This document shows, one piece after another, positions 62,469 to 64,000 of a stretch of DNA of 64,000 nucleotides. Within the stretch, counting starts at the first letter, position 1. Each line of letters opens with the position of its first letter. This DNA comes from Nitrospirota bacterium (GTDB lineage Bacteria; Nitrospirota; Thermodesulfovibrionia; Thermodesulfovibrionales; Dissulfurispiraceae), in contig JAFGXL010000021.1 of assembly GCA_016936655.1 (NCBI GenBank), forward strand, positions 1-64,000, given 5' to 3'. The position numbers and the translations under genes were made by a program. Under the pieces are notes generated by a model. That model was not told where the DNA came from, made no database searches, and saw nothing but the letters and a program-made list of their open reading frames with translations.

Positions 62469-63374
62469 TTAATTCGCAACATCAGGCTCAAAGAAGAGCC
62501 ATCTCACCTCTGGGAATGTCTGTTTGAAATGGACTTCTACCCGATTCATATCATCAATCAGCTTTTTTGCGCTCTCTGACTCGCTCATCCTCACCTTTGC
62601 AGAGACCATAAGCTCCTGCCCGAGTTGCAGCGTAATCAGTGAATATAGTTCTGAAATCTCAGGCTGGTCACTTATAAACTTTTTCATTGATTCTACTGTG
62701 TCAGGGTCCGCGCTCTCTCCTATAAGCAGACTCTTCACCTCAATGCTCAGCACAACAGCAACAAGCACCAGCACAACGCCGATCGCTATTGTTCCCAATG
62801 CATCATAAATAGGGTTTGAAGTTATGATTGTCAGAAGCACTGCAAAAAATGCGAGCACAAGACCGACAAGAGCTGCTATATCTTCGCCAACAACAACTAT
62901 AAGCTCGCTCTGCCTGCTCGACCTAAACCATTTGAACAATGAACGCCTGCCCTGCACCTTTCGCACCTCTGTAAGCGCAGCGTTCAGAGAGAAGATTTCG
63001 AGTATTATCGCAACTCCAAGCACGCCAACAGCAACCCATGGAGCATTCGGCATTTCAGGACTCTGGAGTTTATGCACTCCTTCGTAGATCGAGAATATAC
63101 CACCCATGCTGAAGAGCATCAGCGCCACAATAAATGACCAAAAATAGATAGCCTTGCCATAACCGAGCGGATGATCCTGTGTTGTAGGTCGCTTTGCTCT
63201 TTTTAGCCCAAGCAGAAGCAGCAGCTGATTTGCTGAATCAGCAAATGAGTGTATTGCCTCGGCAAGCATTGCTCCGGATTTTGTGTACCATGCAGCAGCG
63301 CTTTTTGCGATAGCAATACCGAGATTCGCACCAAGCGCGTAAAATATAGCCTTTACAGATCCATTTGCAGACAT
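62469..63374 (-). CDS. Cation diffusion facilitator (CDF) family transporter
   Basis: Divalent-metal/proton antiporter of the inner membrane, 301 residues. About six helices are visible. The metal sites appear as AEAIHSFADSANQ in the second helix and GEDIAALVGLVLA in the fifth; HPLGYGKA follows helix 2. The metal cannot be assigned. The AGGAGG before the ATG sits directly after the carB terminator. Confidence 0.92.
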   Translation of the reverse strand: MSANGSVKAIFYALGANLGIAIAKSAAAWYTKSGAMLAEAIHSFADSANQLLLLLGLKRAKRPTTQDHPLGYGKAIYFWSFIVALMLFSMGGIFSIYEGVHKLQSPEMPNAPWVAVGVLGVAIILEIFSLNAALTEVRKVQGRRSLFKWFRSSRQSELIVVVGEDIAALVGLVLAFFAVLLTIITSNPIYDALGTIAIGVVLVLVAVVLSIEVKSLLIGESADPDTVESMKKFISDQPEISELYSLITLQLGQELMVSAKVRMSESESAKKLIDDMNRVEVHFKQTFPEVRWLFFEPDVAN

Positions 63375-63382
63375 GTTTCCTC

Positions 63383-63423
63383 CTAAAAAAATCTCTCCCC
63401 GGTTGTTAAAACGGAGAGAGATT
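63383..63423 (-). terminator. Terminator of carB, immediately upstream of the CDF gene
   Basis: Imperfect 12-bp stem (63390-63401 with 63412-63423) followed on the minus strand by a T-run (63383-63389), ending just before the CDF ribosome binding site. Confidence 0.75.
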
Positions 63424-63459
63424 CATATACAAAAGTATTAACTCTCACTTTGCCTGAAT

Positions 63460-64000
63460 TTATTTTATATCCTTATGATATGCCTGAAGGGATTTAACCT
63501 CAGACTTGCCTTCCCGCCTTGCTGCTATGCCCTTGGCTGCAGCTACGCTTGCAGCTGTAGTAGTGATATTAAGAACCTTGTACTTAATAGCTGCTTTCCT
63601 TATATATGAATCATCCTCTTTTGCTGTCTGGCCGCCCGGCGTATTTATAACGAGCTGCACTTCCTTGTTCTTTATGGCATCAACAACATTCGGTCTGCCC
63701 TGGCCAACTTTTAGTACAAGCTTTGTCTCTATGCCATGCTTGGCAAGAAATGCGCTTGTGCCTTCTGTTGCCATAATGCCAAACCCAAGGTCTCTGAATC
63801 TGCGAGCTGCCTCAACTATGCCGGGCTTGTCCTTGTCAGCGGCAGTTATCAGAACATTGCCCTCAACCGGCAGTGATGCCTGTGTAGCTTCCTGCGATTT
63901 GAAGTATGCCATGCCAAAACTGCTTGCCATGCCGAGCACTTCTCCTGTTGAGCGCATCTCAGAACCGAGAACAGGATCAACCTCAGGGAACATATTAAAT
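63460..64000 (-). CDS. carB: Carbamoyl-phosphate synthase large subunit, C-terminal part (cut by window edge)
   Basis: About 180 C-terminal residues of the carbamoyl-phosphate synthase large chain, running off the window's right edge. The visible part begins FNMFPEVDPVLGSEMRSTGE, the conserved end of the second ATP-grasp half. The allosteric MGS-like domain follows (about 47-150: GNVLITAADKDKPGIVEAAR, then VINTPGGQTAKEDDSYIRKA). Its reaction feeds arginine and pyrimidine synthesis. The frame is open to base 64000, so the apparent start at 63993 is not real. Confidence 0.95.
   Translation of the reverse strand, partial: FNMFPEVDPVLGSEMRSTGEVLGMASSFGMAYFKSQEATQASLPVEGNVLITAADKDKPGIVEAARRFRDLGFGIMATEGTSAFLAKHGIETKLVLKVGQGRPNVVDAIKNKEVQLVINTPGGQTAKEDDSYIRKAAIKYKVLNITTTAASVAAAKGIAARREGKSEVKSLQAYHKDIK

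Noticed and set aside
1-64000. CRISPR array, rRNA genes or insertion sequences with transposase
   Set aside because: None seen; the only repeats are those reported.

Overview
The window reads as a chromosomal segment of a Gram-negative, probably anaerobic bacterium of moderate GC. Evidence for an outer membrane is a Tol system, a heptose-7-phosphate kinase for LPS, a two-partner (TpsA/TpsB) secretion pair and a PEP-CTERM surface protein. Evidence for an anaerobic, metal- and redox-oriented lifestyle is a large NifX/MinD/radical-SAM cluster under sigma-54 control, a c-heme sensor kinase and a probable selenoprotein. The gene content resembles Nitrospirota (Thermodesulfovibrio-like) or deltaproteobacterial genomes, but this is an impression, not a placement.

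Layout. 1-4977: a class A penicillin-binding protein (cut by the window edge) diverges from uvrC, followed by two small-molecule kinases. 4961-11643 (minus): a tight operon reading split transketolase, ftsE, ftsX, envC-like, ctpA and a 3'-5' exonuclease, i.e. cell division and wall remodelling. 11716-14556: a TlpA thioredoxin, an unknown leaderless gene and an acyl-CoA synthetase. 14621-16148: a Pit phosphate transporter with a DUF47 partner whose 5' end is damaged. 16177-21980 (minus): nine genes with three NifX-type proteins, two MinD ATPases with ferredoxin inserts, a NifU/IscU-like scaffold, a radical SAM enzyme, a methyltransferase and a DUF5320 protein. The first gene has a textbook -24/-12 promoter with paired upstream repeats, and the sigma-54 activator and a c-heme hybrid kinase lie just upstream. 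The set resembles an enlarged form of the sigma-54 controlled ORP (orange protein) system of Desulfovibrio. 25663-30458: tRNA-Asn and a heat-shock block dnaJ-hspR-clpB-hsp20. 30663-32545: hisA and hisF separated by a MITE-like 165-bp inverted-repeat element. 32568-38012: a type III restriction-modification operon with a BRO/DinD-like gene between mod and res. 38196-45199: TpsB exporter and a 1747-residue TpsA adhesin with a C-type-lectin-like insert. 45414-47404: a PP-loop tRNA-thiolation-type enzyme and HldA/RfaE1 kinase. 47772-50749: tolQ-tolR-tolA-tolB without pal. 50848-55090: PEP-CTERM protein, TetR regulator, small secreted protein, cysK and sui1. 55182-56504: a triple-rhodanese protein interrupted by one in-frame TGA followed by a SECIS-like hairpin. 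56800-64000: moaC, a REC-PilZ regulator, AMMECR1, polyprenyl synthase, mtnA, an MgtE transporter, a cation-efflux protein and the end of carB.

The main observations are the likely selenocysteine rhodanese, the complete sigma-54 circuit driving the ORP-like cluster, two copies of a conserved 76-77-nt non-coding element (one beside a 184-bp fold-back structure), a second probable sigma-54 promoter at the PEP-CTERM gene, and at least six genes whose extended -10 box lies 5-6 nt before the start codon and that therefore look leaderless. All calls come from reading the sequence and from recalled family knowledge; no database search was run.
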